From NCBI GenBank assembly GCA_020073585.1, contig JAIQEV010000030.1, positions 1 through 42,806 on the forward strand: DNA of 42,806 nucleotides, written 5' to 3'. The notes beneath the pieces were generated by a model. That model made no database searches, had not been told where the DNA came from, and saw only the letters and a program-made list of their open reading frames with translations. Below are positions 1 to 7,618 of the stretch, piece after piece. Source of the DNA: Terriglobia bacterium. Its GTDB lineage: Bacteria; Acidobacteriota; Terriglobia; Acidiferrales; UBA7541. A program made the position numbers and the translations under genes. Positions within the stretch are counted from its first letter, which is position 1. Each line of letters opens with the position of its first letter.

Positions 1-162
1 ATGTCTGGCTTTACTCCATCGGTCCCATCAAAATTGGTCATCATACCATAATTTCTCAAAAAAGCTTTCTATGCACGGCTAGCCACGATTATCAAGACCC
101 CCATTTCAAAACTACGGTCAACCCCCAACCGGGCGCGTCGTTTGCGCCCCGCCAGATTCACC
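1..162. other. Upstream region with no gene seen
   Basis: This stretch precedes the cobalamin riboswitch and is visibly richer in A and T than the rest of the window, as expected for a promoter region. I see no convincing coding frame with a ribosome binding site. The promoter of the riboswitch transcript should lie here, but no clear -35/-10 pair stands out. The left edge is cut by the window. Confidence 0.4.
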
Positions 163-371
163 GTGGACTTCGCGCAAGGGAAGACGGGCAACCGCTGTGC
201 GGTTGCACTCGCAAGAGAAGCCGTCGCCGCCGCGCGACTGTAAGGCGGATTCGATTCAGCGCTGGTCACTGCGGCATCTCCCGCTCCGAGCGGGATGCCG
301 TGGGAAGGCCGCGCGATCCCGGTGTCATCGGGACAGCAGTGCCGCCGAGCCAGGAAACCTGCGAGGTCCGC
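163..371 (+). promoter_or_regulatory. Cobalamin (B12) riboswitch
   Basis: The conserved parts of the adenosylcobalamin riboswitch appear in order: AAGGGAA near 176, a GCGACTGTAA block at 234-243, CACTG near 267 closed by GGGAAGGC near 302, and the B12 box GCCAGGAAACCTGC at about 349-362. The ends pair as a P1 stem, 165-173 with 361-369, with one G-U wobble. The downstream stretch 405-438 contains a CTCCC/GGGAG hairpin next to the GGAGGAG ribosome binding site of the receptor gene, so control of translation initiation is the likely mechanism. That mechanism is inferred. Confidence 0.93.
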
Positions 372-444
372 AGCCCGCGCCTCTCTTACCGGAAGCGCCG
401 GCCAGCCTTCACCTCCCGCGCGAGAGGGAGCGGAGGAGACAAAA

Positions 445-2685
445 ATGAAGAAAACGTATTTCTATTTGGTCCTGCTGGTTTCCCTGTTAGCTGTACCGCA
501 GATTCTTCCGGCGTCCAATCCGGCCCGGCTTTCCGGTGTGTTGACCGATCCCAGCGGCGCGGGCATTGCCGGCGTGCGCGTCACCGCGGTCAGCGAAGGC
601 GCTTCGCGTCCCGAGACCTTTTCCGCAACATCCGCCGCTGCGGGAGAGTTTTCCCTGCTGTTGCCGCCGGGCCGCTATCGCCTGCGCTTTGAGAAGGAGC
701 CGTTTGCGCCGCGCGTGCTGGCGCTCGAGATGGCCGCGGGAGAAACGCGCCGGCTCGATCTGCAGCTGGCGCTCGAGCGGCTCTCCTCGCAGGTAGTGGT
801 GACCGCGCAGGCCGAGCCGGTGGAATCCGCGGCGTCGCCGGCGCCGGTCAGCATTTTCACGCGCCAGGAAATCGACGAGCGGGGCGGCGTAGCGCTCACC
901 GATCTGCTGCAGTTCGCGCCGGCCGTCAGCATCGGGCGCACGGGCGCGGAGGGCGGGCAGAATTCGATTTTTCTCGGTGGCGGCAATTCCAGCTACACCA
1001 AGGTGCTGGTGGACGGCACGCCCGTGAATGATCCTGGCAGCGCCGTGGATTTCTCGAATTTCACGCTGGACAACGTGGACAAGGTGGAAGTGGTGCGCGG
1101 CGCGGAGAGCGCGCTCTATGGCACGGACGCTCTTTCCGGTGTGATCCAGGTGTTCACGCACCGCGGCACGACCCGCGTCCCGGCCGTGACCCTGTTCGGC
1201 GAAGGCGGCGGCTTGGCCACCGGCCGCGGCGGCGCCCAGCTCAGCGGGCTCCTCGGCAAATTCGATTACTCCACGGCGGCTTCCTATTTTCAGACCGACG
1301 GCCAGGGCGTAAACGATGCGTTCCGTAACCGCACGCTTTCCGGCAATTTCGGCTGGAGCTTCGGCGAAACGAATCAGCTCCGCCTCACGCTGCGCAACAA
1401 CACCAGCGACGCCGGCATTCCCGGCCAGACGCTGCTCGAGCCGCCCAACCTGGATGAGCACAGCGCGCTGCATTTTTTCAGCGCCGGCGCCCGCTGGAAT
1501 CTCGCTACCGGCACGCATTGGCGCCACGAGCTCAGGGCCGCGGAATCCTACAGCCGTGAATTCATCGACAACCCCGGCCAGGATTTCTACAACCCGAACG
1601 ATCCATATTGCCCGCAGGCTTCGCCCGCGGCGGTGGCCTCCGCGTTCTGCGACTATACGTTTAGCGAGAGGAATCAATACAATCGCGCGGGGTTCGGCGC
1701 GCAGTCCAGCTATCTCCTGCCCAAGCTCAATGTGACGGCTGGCTACCAGTACGAAGTCGAAAACGGATTTGTCTCCTACCTGAATGTGCCGCATGTGCGG
1801 CGGAATAACCAGGGAGGCTTTCTGGATGCGCGCGTGACGCTGCATCCGCGCGTGGTACTGACCGCGGGGCTGCGCGCCGAAGCCAACGCGAATTTCGGCA
1901 CGCGCGTGGCGCCGCGCGCCGGCGTTTCGCTCGCCCTGCGTTACGGCCAGGGTTTCTGGGGCGACACGCGAGTGCGCCTCTTCTACGGCCAGGGGATCAA
2001 GGAGCCGCGATTCGATCAGACCTACGGCACGGATGCTTGCGATCCGGGAAACCCATCGCTGCGGCCCGAACGCAGCCGCACATGGAGCGCGGGAATCGAG
2101 CAGAAGCTTGCTTCGGACCGCGTACGCGTCTCCGCCGAATACTTCCAGAACCGCTTCTACGACATCGTGAGTTATGGCAGCGCTCCGCCGCCGCCGGGTT
2201 GCGGGTACTTCGGGACGTTTTTCAACACCGACCTGGCCCGCGCCCGCGGGACGAATATTTCCGTGGAAACGAAGCCACTGCAGTGGCTGAGTGTTGCGGG
2301 CAGCTATTCCTACGATGACAGCCGGGTGCTGGTTTCGCCGAACGCCTACGATCCGGCGCTCGTGCCGGGCAATCGCCTGCTGCGGCGGCCACCGCATTCC
2401 GGCTCGCTGATTCTCAACGCCGCCTATCGCCGCGTGAACGTGAACCTCGCCGGCTACTTCACCGGCAAGCGCACGGACACCGACTTCCTGGGCCTGGGAC
2501 TGACGAGCAATCCGGGCTACGCGCGCTTCGACCTGGCCACCAGCTATGATCTCGGGCGCGGCCTGAAGTTCACGGGCCGGGTCGCCAATCTGTTCGACAA
2601 GCAGTATCAGGACGCGCTCGGCTACCCCGCGCTGGGGCGCGATTTCCGGCTGGGCATGAACTACCGCTTCGGCGGCAGGGAATAG
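445..2685 (+). CDS. btuB: TonB-dependent outer-membrane receptor, probably cobalamin (BtuB-like)
   Basis: A 746-residue outer-membrane active transporter energised by TonB. Residues 1-23 are a signal peptide. About 27-110 form a carboxypeptidase-regulatory-like beta-sandwich, an extension common in Acidobacteriota receptors. A TonB-box-like stretch (QVVVTAQ, about 116-122) precedes the plug domain (about 125-240, with VLVDGTPVND and the VEVVRG motif). The rest is a 22-strand-type barrel ending in an aromatic-containing strand (NYRFGGRE). The ATG at 445 is chosen because GGAGGAG lies 6 bases upstream and the signal peptide starts there; an in-frame start at 295 would lie inside the riboswitch. 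The B12 riboswitch upstream argues for cobalamin or a corrinoid as substrate; the sequence alone shows only the receptor class. Confidence 0.92.
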   Translation: MKKTYFYLVLLVSLLAVPQILPASNPARLSGVLTDPSGAGIAGVRVTAVSEGASRPETFSATSAAAGEFSLLLPPGRYRLRFEKEPFAPRVLALEMAAGETRRLDLQLALERLSSQVVVTAQAEPVESAASPAPVSIFTRQEIDERGGVALTDLLQFAPAVSIGRTGAEGGQNSIFLGGGNSSYTKVLVDGTPVNDPGSAVDFSNFTLDNVDKVEVVRGAESALYGTDALSGVIQVFTHRGTTRVPAVTLFGEGGGLATGRGGAQLSGLLGKFDYSTAASYFQTDGQGVNDAFRNRTLSGNFGWSFGETNQLRLTLRNNTSDAGIPGQTLLEPPNLDEHSALHFFSAGARWNLATGTHWRHELRAAESYSREFIDNPGQDFYNPNDPYCPQASPAAVASAFCDYTFSERNQYNRAGFGAQSSYLLPKLNVTAGYQYEVENGFVSYLNVPHVRRNNQGGFLDARVTLHPRVVLTAGLRAEANANFGTRVAPRAGVSLALRYGQGFWGDTRVRLFYGQGIKEPRFDQTYGTDACDPGNPSLRPERSRTWSAGIEQKLASDRVRVSAEYFQNRFYDIVSYGSAPPPPGCGYFGTFFNTDLARARGTNISVETKPLQWLSVAGSYSYDDSRVLVSPNAYDPALVPGNRLLRRPPHSGSLILNAAYRRVNVNLAGYFTGKRTDTDFLGLGLTSNPGYARFDLATSYDLGRGLKFTGRVANLFDKQYQDALGYPALGRDFRLGMNYRFGGRE

Positions 2686-2692
2686 CCGGAGC

Positions 2693-3385
2693 GTGCGTTC
2701 CGCGGCGGAGCCAGTCCTGTTCTGCTGGAGCGGCGGCAAGGACAGCGCCATGGCGCTGCACGCCCTCCAGCAGGACGCCGCCGTGCGCGTGGTGGGGCTG
2801 CTGACCACCGTGACCGAAGGCTACGAGCGCATCAGCATGCACGGCGTGCGGCGGGAGCTGCTCGCGCGGCAGGCGGACGCGCTCGGGCTGCCGCTACACG
2901 AAGTGCGCATCCCGCCGCAGTGCGTCAATCCCGTGTACGAAGCGCGCATGCAGGAGGCGCTGCACGTGTACTACGAGCAGGGCGTGCGGCGCGTCGCGTT
3001 CGGCGATATCTTTCTGGAAGAGCTGCGTTCCTACCGCGAGCGCAACCTCGCGCTCATGGAGATGCAGGCGGTTTTCCCCCTCTGGAAGCGTGATACGCGC
3101 CTTTTGGCGCGCGAATTTCTGGACAAGGGCTTCCGCGCGGTCGCCGTGTGCGTGGACGGCAAGGTATTGGACCGCAGCTTCGCCGGCCGCCCGCTCGACG
3201 CCGCTTTTTTCGGCGATCTGCCGCCGCACGCGGATCCCTGCGGCGAAAACGGCGAGTTCCACACGTTTGTGTTCGATGGGCCCAATTTTCGCTCGCCTAT
3301 CGCCTTCCACACCGGCGAGGTCGTCGAGCGAGAGTCGTTCTATTTCTGCGATCTGCTGCCGGAAAAAAAAGGAGAGAGACCATGA
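2693..3385 (+). CDS. DUF71/COG2102 PP-loop ATPase, predicted B12-salvage branch
   Basis: A 230-residue cytosolic protein of the adenine-nucleotide alpha-hydrolase (PP-loop) superfamily. The ATP loop SGGKDS is at residues 13-18, and the family's C-terminal motif GENGEFHTFV is present. Eukaryotic and archaeal members include diphthamide synthetase (Dph6). Bacterial members beside B12 genes were predicted by comparative genomics to act in B12 salvage, possibly in an amidation-type step. The GTG start at 2693 lies 7 bases after the receptor stop codon, with GGAG just before it. The stop overlaps the next start (ATGA), so the three genes are surely co-transcribed under the riboswitch. The exact reaction is unknown. 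Confidence 0.85.
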   Translation: MRSAAEPVLFCWSGGKDSAMALHALQQDAAVRVVGLLTTVTEGYERISMHGVRRELLARQADALGLPLHEVRIPPQCVNPVYEARMQEALHVYYEQGVRRVAFGDIFLEELRSYRERNLALMEMQAVFPLWKRDTRLLAREFLDKGFRAVAVCVDGKVLDRSFAGRPLDAAFFGDLPPHADPCGENGEFHTFVFDGPNFRSPIAFHTGEVVERESFYFCDLLPEKKGERP

Positions 3386-3939
3386 ACAGCGAAGAAACAA
3401 GAGGCGCCAGCACCGCACTTCGCCTGGCCGTGATACTTGGGATGATCGCCCTCGCGGCGGCCCTGCGCGTCCTGCCGCATCCCTGGAACCTGGCGCCGGT
3501 CGGCGCCCTGGCGCTCTTCGGCGGGGCCATGCTGCGAGACCGGCGGGCTGCATTTTTGCTGCCGCTTGCAGCGCTTTTTGCCGGCGATCTGTTCCTCGGT
3601 TTTCACAAGCTGATGCCGGTGGTGTACGCGAGCTTTCTCGCGAGCGTGGCCATCGGCGGGTGGCTGCGCGAGAGGCGCACGGCGGCGCGCGTCGCCGGCG
3701 CGGCGTTCCTCGGCGCGTTGCAGTTCTTTGTGGTCACCAATTTTGCGGTGTGGGCGGCGGGCGGCCTCTATCCCCGGTCCGGCGCGGGCCTGGCCGCTTG
3801 CTATATCGCCGGGATTCCCTTCTTCTGGAACACCCTGGCCGGCGACCTGCTCTACTCCGCGCTGCTCTTCGGCGGTTTCGCGCTGGCCGAGCGCCTGCTG
3901 CCGGCCTTGCGGCCGTCGCCCGTGCGGAGCGCCGCCTGA
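3382..3939 (+). CDS. DUF6580-type integral membrane protein, possible corrinoid transporter component
   Basis: A 185-residue membrane protein with about five to six hydrophobic segments and a conserved N-terminal pattern (RVLPHPWNLAPVGALALFGG, then a charged LRDRR turn and LFLGFHKLMPVVY). It resembles the DUF6580 putative transport family. The size and layout are like the substrate-binding S component of ECF transporters, but I see no ATPase or T component nearby. It overlaps the preceding ATPase gene by 4 bases and has GGAGAGAG upstream. Its place as third gene of a B12-riboswitch unit suggests inner-membrane passage of cobalamin or a precursor; this is inference. Confidence 0.75.
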   Translation: MNSEETRGASTALRLAVILGMIALAAALRVLPHPWNLAPVGALALFGGAMLRDRRAAFLLPLAALFAGDLFLGFHKLMPVVYASFLASVAIGGWLRERRTAARVAGAAFLGALQFFVVTNFAVWAAGGLYPRSGAGLAACYIAGIPFFWNTLAGDLLYSALLFGGFALAERLLPALRPSPVRSAA

Positions 3940-3972
3940 CCGCGGCGAGGCCTGGGATGTGCGCCGGCTGAT

Positions 3973-3980
3973 GCTATAAT
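3973..3980 (+). promoter_or_regulatory. Extended -10 promoter before gatB
   Basis: A perfect TATAAT (3975-3980) follows the preceding gene's end, with the bases before it reading GC after T rather than a strict TGn; the trinucleotide just upstream is TGC at 3972-3974, which fits an extended -10. No good -35 is seen at 17 bases. Transcription would start about six bases before the gatB ATG at 3993, giving an extremely short leader. Confidence 0.5.
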
Positions 3981-3992
3981 CAGCGCTCGGTC

Positions 3993-5474
3993 ATGGCGAA
4001 AACGGCTTCAGAAGCGGCAGCCCTCGCGCCGGAGATTCTGGCGAAATACGAGCCCGTCATCGGGCTGGAAGTACACGTCCAGCTTCTGACGCGCACCAAG
4101 ATCTTCTGCGGCTGCTCGACGCGCTTCGGCGCTCCGCCCAACAGCAACGTCTGTCCCGTCTGCCTGGGCCTGCCCGGCACGCTCCCGGTGATGAACAAGC
4201 GCGCCCTGGAGATGGCCGTGCGCGCCTCGCTCGCGCTGCACTGCACGGTGCACGAGCATTCGCGCTTCGCCCGCAAAAACTATTTCTATCCTGACCTGCC
4301 CAAGGGCTACCAGATCTCCATGTACGAGATGCCCCTGGCCACCGGCGGCTGGCTGGAGATCGAACACGAGGGCGCGCGCAAGCGCATCGGCATCACGCGC
4401 CTGCACCTGGAAGACGACGCCGCGAAAGCCCTGCACGAAGGCATTGCCGCCGCCGACAAGACCTACGTGGATTACAACCGCGGCGGCACCCCGCTCGCCG
4501 AAATCGTCTCCGAGCCGGACATCCGCACGCCCGCCGAGGCCTACGCCTATCTCACGACGCTCAAGCAGCTCATGCACTATACCGACACCAGCGACTGCAA
4601 CATGGAAGAGGGTTCGCTGCGCTGCGACGCCAACGTCAGCGTGCGCCTGCGCGGCGCCGCGCAGTTCGGCACCAAGGTCGAGGTGAAAAACCTCAACTCC
4701 TTCCGCTACCTGCAGAAGGCCCTGGAGCACGAGATCGAGCGGCACATCGCGGTGATCGAAGGCGGCGGAACGATCGTGCAGGAGACCCGCCTGTGGAACC
4801 AGGCCGAGGGCCGCACCATCTCCATGCGCTCCAAGGAAAAGGCCCACGACTACCGCTACTTCCCGGAGCCCGACCTGCTCCCCCTGCACGTCAGCGCGGA
4901 GTGGCGCGAGGCCATCCACGCGGCCATGCCCGAACTGCCGGACGCCAAGCGCGCGCGCTTCGTCGCGCAGTACGGCGTGACGCCCTACGACGCCGGCGTG
5001 CTCGCGGAGACCCGCGCCCGCGCCGCCTATTTCGAAGAGGTGGTGCGCGCCGGGGCTCCCGGCAAGAGCGCCGCCAACTGGATGCAGACCGAGCTGCTGC
5101 GCCGCCTCAACGATTCCGGCAAGGAGATCGAAGCCAGCCCGCTCGCGCCCGCCGCGCTGGCCGAGCTCATCCAGCTCGTCGAAGCGGGCCAGATCACCGC
5201 CGCGGTGGGCAAGAAGGTCTTCGCCACGATGTTCGAATCGGGCCGCTCGGCGAAAGAGATCGTCGCCAGCGAGGGCCTGGCGCAGATCAGCGACACCGGG
5301 GCCATCGAGCAAGCCGCGCGCGAAGTGATCGAGAAGAACCCCGAGAACGTCGCGAAGTACAAAGCCGGCAACGAGGGCGTCTTCAAGTTTTTCGTGGGCC
5401 AGGTGATGCGCGCCACGCGCGGCCAGGCCAATCCCCAGATCATCAACGACGTGCTGAAGCGCCTGCTCTCTTGA
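3993..5474 (+). CDS. gatB: Aspartyl/glutamyl-tRNA(Asn/Gln) amidotransferase subunit B
   Basis: A 493-residue GatB. In the GatCAB complex it phosphorylates and transamidates misacylated Glu-tRNA(Gln) or Asp-tRNA(Asn). The family signature YEPVIGLEVHVQL is at residues 19-31. A zinc site is formed by Cys39, Cys41, Cys54 and Cys57, and conserved blocks include EDDAAK, DYNRGGTPLAEIV and KVEVKNLNSF. The C-terminal tRNA-binding GatB/YqeY domain runs from about 345 to the end. gatA and gatC are not in the window. The ATG at 3993 gives the expected N-terminus. There is no clear Shine-Dalgarno, in line with the near-leaderless promoter at 3975. Confidence 0.97.
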   Translation: MAKTASEAAALAPEILAKYEPVIGLEVHVQLLTRTKIFCGCSTRFGAPPNSNVCPVCLGLPGTLPVMNKRALEMAVRASLALHCTVHEHSRFARKNYFYPDLPKGYQISMYEMPLATGGWLEIEHEGARKRIGITRLHLEDDAAKALHEGIAAADKTYVDYNRGGTPLAEIVSEPDIRTPAEAYAYLTTLKQLMHYTDTSDCNMEEGSLRCDANVSVRLRGAAQFGTKVEVKNLNSFRYLQKALEHEIERHIAVIEGGGTIVQETRLWNQAEGRTISMRSKEKAHDYRYFPEPDLLPLHVSAEWREAIHAAMPELPDAKRARFVAQYGVTPYDAGVLAETRARAAYFEEVVRAGAPGKSAANWMQTELLRRLNDSGKEIEASPLAPAALAELIQLVEAGQITAAVGKKVFATMFESGRSAKEIVASEGLAQISDTGAIEQAAREVIEKNPENVAKYKAGNEGVFKFFVGQVMRATRGQANPQIINDVLKRLLS

Positions 5475-5494
5475 GCCCGCGCAACGAGGAGCCC

Positions 5495-5968
5495 ATGGCC
5501 AGGAAAACGCTCAAGGAAGGCGACCCGGTTCCCGACATCCGGCTGAAGACCGACTCCGGCAGCGAAGTCTCGCTCTCCGATTACCGCGGCAAGCGCGTGG
5601 TCCTCTTCTTCTATCCCAAAGCCAACACTCCCGGTTGAATCATCGAAGCGTCCGAGTTTCGCGACGCCAAGAAAGAGTTCGACAAGCTGGGCGTGGTCCT
5701 GCTGGGGGCCAGCGGCGATTCCGTGAAGGCCCAGGCCGGCTTCAAGGCCAAGCAGAAACTCAATTTCGACCTGCTGAGCGATCCCGAGTTCGAACTCATC
5801 GAAGCCTTCGGGGCGCGGCGCATGAAGAAGTTCCTCGGCAAGTCGTTTCTGGGAATCGTCCGCAGCACCGTGCTCATCGGCCCCGGCGGCGCCATCGAAA
5901 AGATCTGGGACAGCGTGAGCGCCAAAGGCCACGCCGCCGAAGTCCTCGCCGAGATCAAAAAGAGATAA
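5495..5968 (+). CDS. Selenocysteine-containing peroxiredoxin (Bcp/PrxQ-like), TGA at codon 48 read as Sec
   Basis: A thiol/selenol peroxidase of the AhpC/TSA (PrxQ/Bcp) family, 157 residues when the TGA at 5636-5638 is read through. The frame is the same on both sides of the TGA. Upstream it has GDPVPDIRLKTDSG, SLSDYRGKRVVLFFYPKANTPG; downstream EASEFRDAKKEFDKLG, LLSDPEFELIEAFGARR and STVLIGPGG. In ordinary Bcp the residue after TPG is the peroxidatic Cys (PxxxTxxC), so the TGA falls exactly on the catalytic position. A SECIS-like hairpin follows (5648-5667). There is no cysteine anywhere in the product, so no resolving Cys. The start has GAGGAG ahead, 20 bases after gatB. Alternatives are a TGC-to-TGA sequencing error or a recent nonsense mutation. 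The intact reading frame on both sides and the exact placement favour Sec. Confidence 0.82.
5648..5667 (+). promoter_or_regulatory. Putative bacterial SECIS element
   Basis: A hairpin starts 10 bases after the TGA. GCGTC (5648-5652) pairs with GACGC (5663-5667), and CGA (5653-5655) with TCG (5659-5661), leaving a single bulged C at 5662 and a GTT loop (5656-5658). The loop begins with G and lies 17 bases after the TGA. This agrees with the known bacterial SECIS pattern: a short stem, a G in the first two loop positions and about 16-37 bases from the UGA. The structure was found by eye, with no energy calculation. Confidence 0.6.
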
Positions 5969-5988
5969 AGCGCTTTCCGGATTAAACG

Positions 5989-6027
5989 AAAAAAGGGCGG
6001 CTCGCTTGGCGCGAGCCGCCCTTGGTG
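5989..6027. terminator. Bidirectional rho-independent terminator
   Basis: An 11-bp perfect stem (5995-6005 with 6011-6021) has a five-base loop. It is preceded by six A and followed by a T-rich stretch (TTGGTGTTT). It serves the peroxiredoxin gene on the plus strand and, with a better U-run, the glycine-zipper gene on the minus strand. Confidence 0.88.
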
Positions 6028-6048
6028 TTTGCCGCGATCCGTGAATCT

Positions 6049-6624
6049 TCAGTTGATGCTGACAGCCGATTCGGTCTGGAACTCCAGGCGCGTTTCCACC
6101 GGCAATTCCACTTCTTTCTTGCCCGTGGCTGCCGCTCCGGCCGTGCCGGCCGCCGCGCCGGCGAGTGTGCCGATGGCCGCGCCCTTGCCGCCGCCGGCGA
6201 GTGCGCCGATGATCGCGCCCGCGCCCGCGCCGCCGCCCACCGCCACGGCATCCCGCTTACCCTTACCGCCCATGGTCTTTCCGGCCGAAGTGGTGACGAC
6301 CGAGTAGGTCTTGCCGTGCACGGTCACGCTGCTCAGCCGCAAATAGAGCTTGGCCGGCGTGGAGAGCCGCCCGGACTGCTGCACACTGGTGACTTTGAGT
6401 TTTGCGGAGGAGCCGCGCGGGATGACCACGCGCCCTCCGGCGGTTACGTCGTGGGTTACCGTGCCATCCACCAAGTCTCCGGGGCGCGCGGTCTTGGAAC
6501 TCACCGCCTGCTCCAGGGTCACGGTGATCGTCGTGCCGGAGGGCAGGTTGCTGGCGGCCATGGCCAGCGCCGGCACGATCAGGCTGAGCGCCAGGAATAT
6601 CGCTATGCTTCGAAACTTTCTCAT
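6049..6624 (-). CDS. Exported glycine-zipper protein
   Basis: A 191-residue secreted or envelope protein of unknown function. Residues 1-24 look like a signal peptide (hydrophobic AIFLALSLIVPALA, cleavage near AMA-A). Residues 25-110 form a beta-rich domain with GTTITVTLEQAVSSK and a GDLVDGTVTHDV stretch, similar to proteins that hold an exposed SH3-like or DUF-type domain in Acidobacteriota. About 125-165 is a glycine zipper (VGGGAGAGAIIGALAGGGKG) able to form a membrane-spanning helix. Two adjacent ATG codons exist at 6627 and 6624; 6624 is preferred because AAGGAG then lies 7 bases away. It stands alone between panC and the terminator. Confidence 0.75.
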   Translation of the reverse strand: MRKFRSIAIFLALSLIVPALAMAASNLPSGTTITVTLEQAVSSKTARPGDLVDGTVTHDVTAGGRVVIPRGSSAKLKVTSVQQSGRLSTPAKLYLRLSSVTVHGKTYSVVTTSAGKTMGGKGKRDAVAVGGGAGAGAIIGALAGGGKGAAIGTLAGAAAGTAGAAATGKKEVELPVETRLEFQTESAVSIN

Positions 6625-6662
6625 CATGAATCTCCTTGCGGGGGAAGTTGGGCTGGTATTTA

Positions 6663-6671
6663 AGTCTAGCA
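6663..6671 (-). promoter_or_regulatory. Candidate extended -10 promoter of the glycine-zipper gene
   Basis: On the minus strand TGC-TAGACT (6671 to 6663) forms an extended -10, about 30 bases before the AAGGAG ribosome binding site. No convincing -35 is seen. Confidence 0.35.
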
Positions 6672-6712
6672 GAAAGTGGGGGAAGGGAAGAACCGTCTGC
6701 AAAGGGTTGCGC

Positions 6713-7618
6713 CTAAAGATCAAACCTCAGTTCTCCGGGCTCCTCCGCGGCCGGCTCGATGCGCATGTTGTCCAACAGCCGGGTCCCGCCGAGAAACACC
6801 GCGAGCAGCGCGTAGCAGGCGCGTCCGACGCGGGTCACCGGCTCGAACGTCTCCGCGTCCACGATCTCCGCGTAATCCGCCGTGGCCAGCGGCTCGGCGT
6901 CCAGCACCCGGCGCATTACGGCCTGCAACTGCAGCGCGTCGCGCGTCCCCGCGGCCATCTCCTTCCGCGCCGCCTGCAGCGCCCGGTGCAGCACCGCCGC
7001 CGCGCGGCGCTCTTCCGGCTTCAGATAGGCGTTGCGCGAGGACATCGCCAGCCCGTCCGCCTCGCGCACGATCGGGCAGAGCACGATCTCGGTGTCCAGA
7101 TTCAGGTCGCGCGCCATCTGCTGGATCAGCCGCGCCTGCTGCGCGTCCTTGCGCCCGAAATAGGCGAAGTGCGGCTGCACGATCTGCAGCAGCTTCAGCA
7201 CCACGGTGGTCACCCCGCGGAAATGGCCCGGGCGTGAGCGCCCCTCGAGCCGTTCGCTCAGCCCCTCGACGCTGACCCAGGTGCGGAACCCCGCGGGATA
7301 GATCTCCGCGGGCTCCGGCGCGAAGACGCAGTCCGCGCCGAGGGCCGCCAGCTTTTCCGTGTCGCTTTCCAGCGTGCGCGGATATTTGGCGAGATCTTCC
7401 TTGGGGCCGAACTGCGCGGGATTGACGAAGATGGAGACGACCACCGGCGCGCATTCCCGCTGCGCCCGGCGCACCAGCGAGAGATGCCCCTCGTGCAGCG
7501 CGCCCATCGTCGGCACCAGGCCCACGATGCGCCCTTCGCCGCGCGCTTGCCGCGACGCTTCTTTCATCCAGGCGATGGTGCGAATGGTTTCCACGGGAGA
7601 GGAGTGCGCCGCTGGCAT
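6713..7618 (-). CDS. panC: Pantothenate synthetase
   Basis: A 301-residue pantoate-beta-alanine ligase, the last step of pantothenate (coenzyme A precursor) synthesis. It has VPTMGALHEGH (35-45), which includes the HIGH-like nucleotide-binding motif, then FVNPAQFGPKEDLAKYPR, RSRPGHFRGVTTVV, YFGRKDAQQ and the KMSKS-like MSSRNAYL. The length is close to the usual 280-300. Its start codon overlaps the stop of the DinB-like gene by one base (TGATG), so translation is probably coupled. It is the distal gene of a panB-dinB-panC unit. Confidence 0.97.
   Translation of the reverse strand: MPAAHSSPVETIRTIAWMKEASRQARGEGRIVGLVPTMGALHEGHLSLVRRAQRECAPVVVSIFVNPAQFGPKEDLAKYPRTLESDTEKLAALGADCVFAPEPAEIYPAGFRTWVSVEGLSERLEGRSRPGHFRGVTTVVLKLLQIVQPHFAYFGRKDAQQARLIQQMARDLNLDTEIVLCPIVREADGLAMSSRNAYLKPEERRAAAVLHRALQAARKEMAAGTRDALQLQAVMRRVLDAEPLATADYAEIVDAETFEPVTRVGRACYALLAVFLGGTRLLDNMRIEPAAEEPGELRFDL

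Noticed and set aside
295-444. Earlier in-frame start for the TonB-dependent receptor
   Set aside because: It lies inside the riboswitch; the start at 445 has GGAGGAG and a signal peptide directly after.
5495-5638. Peroxiredoxin as a broken pseudogene
   Set aside because: The frame is intact on both sides, the only lesion is TGA at the catalytic Cys codon, and a SECIS-like hairpin follows. It remains possible if the Sec machinery is absent.
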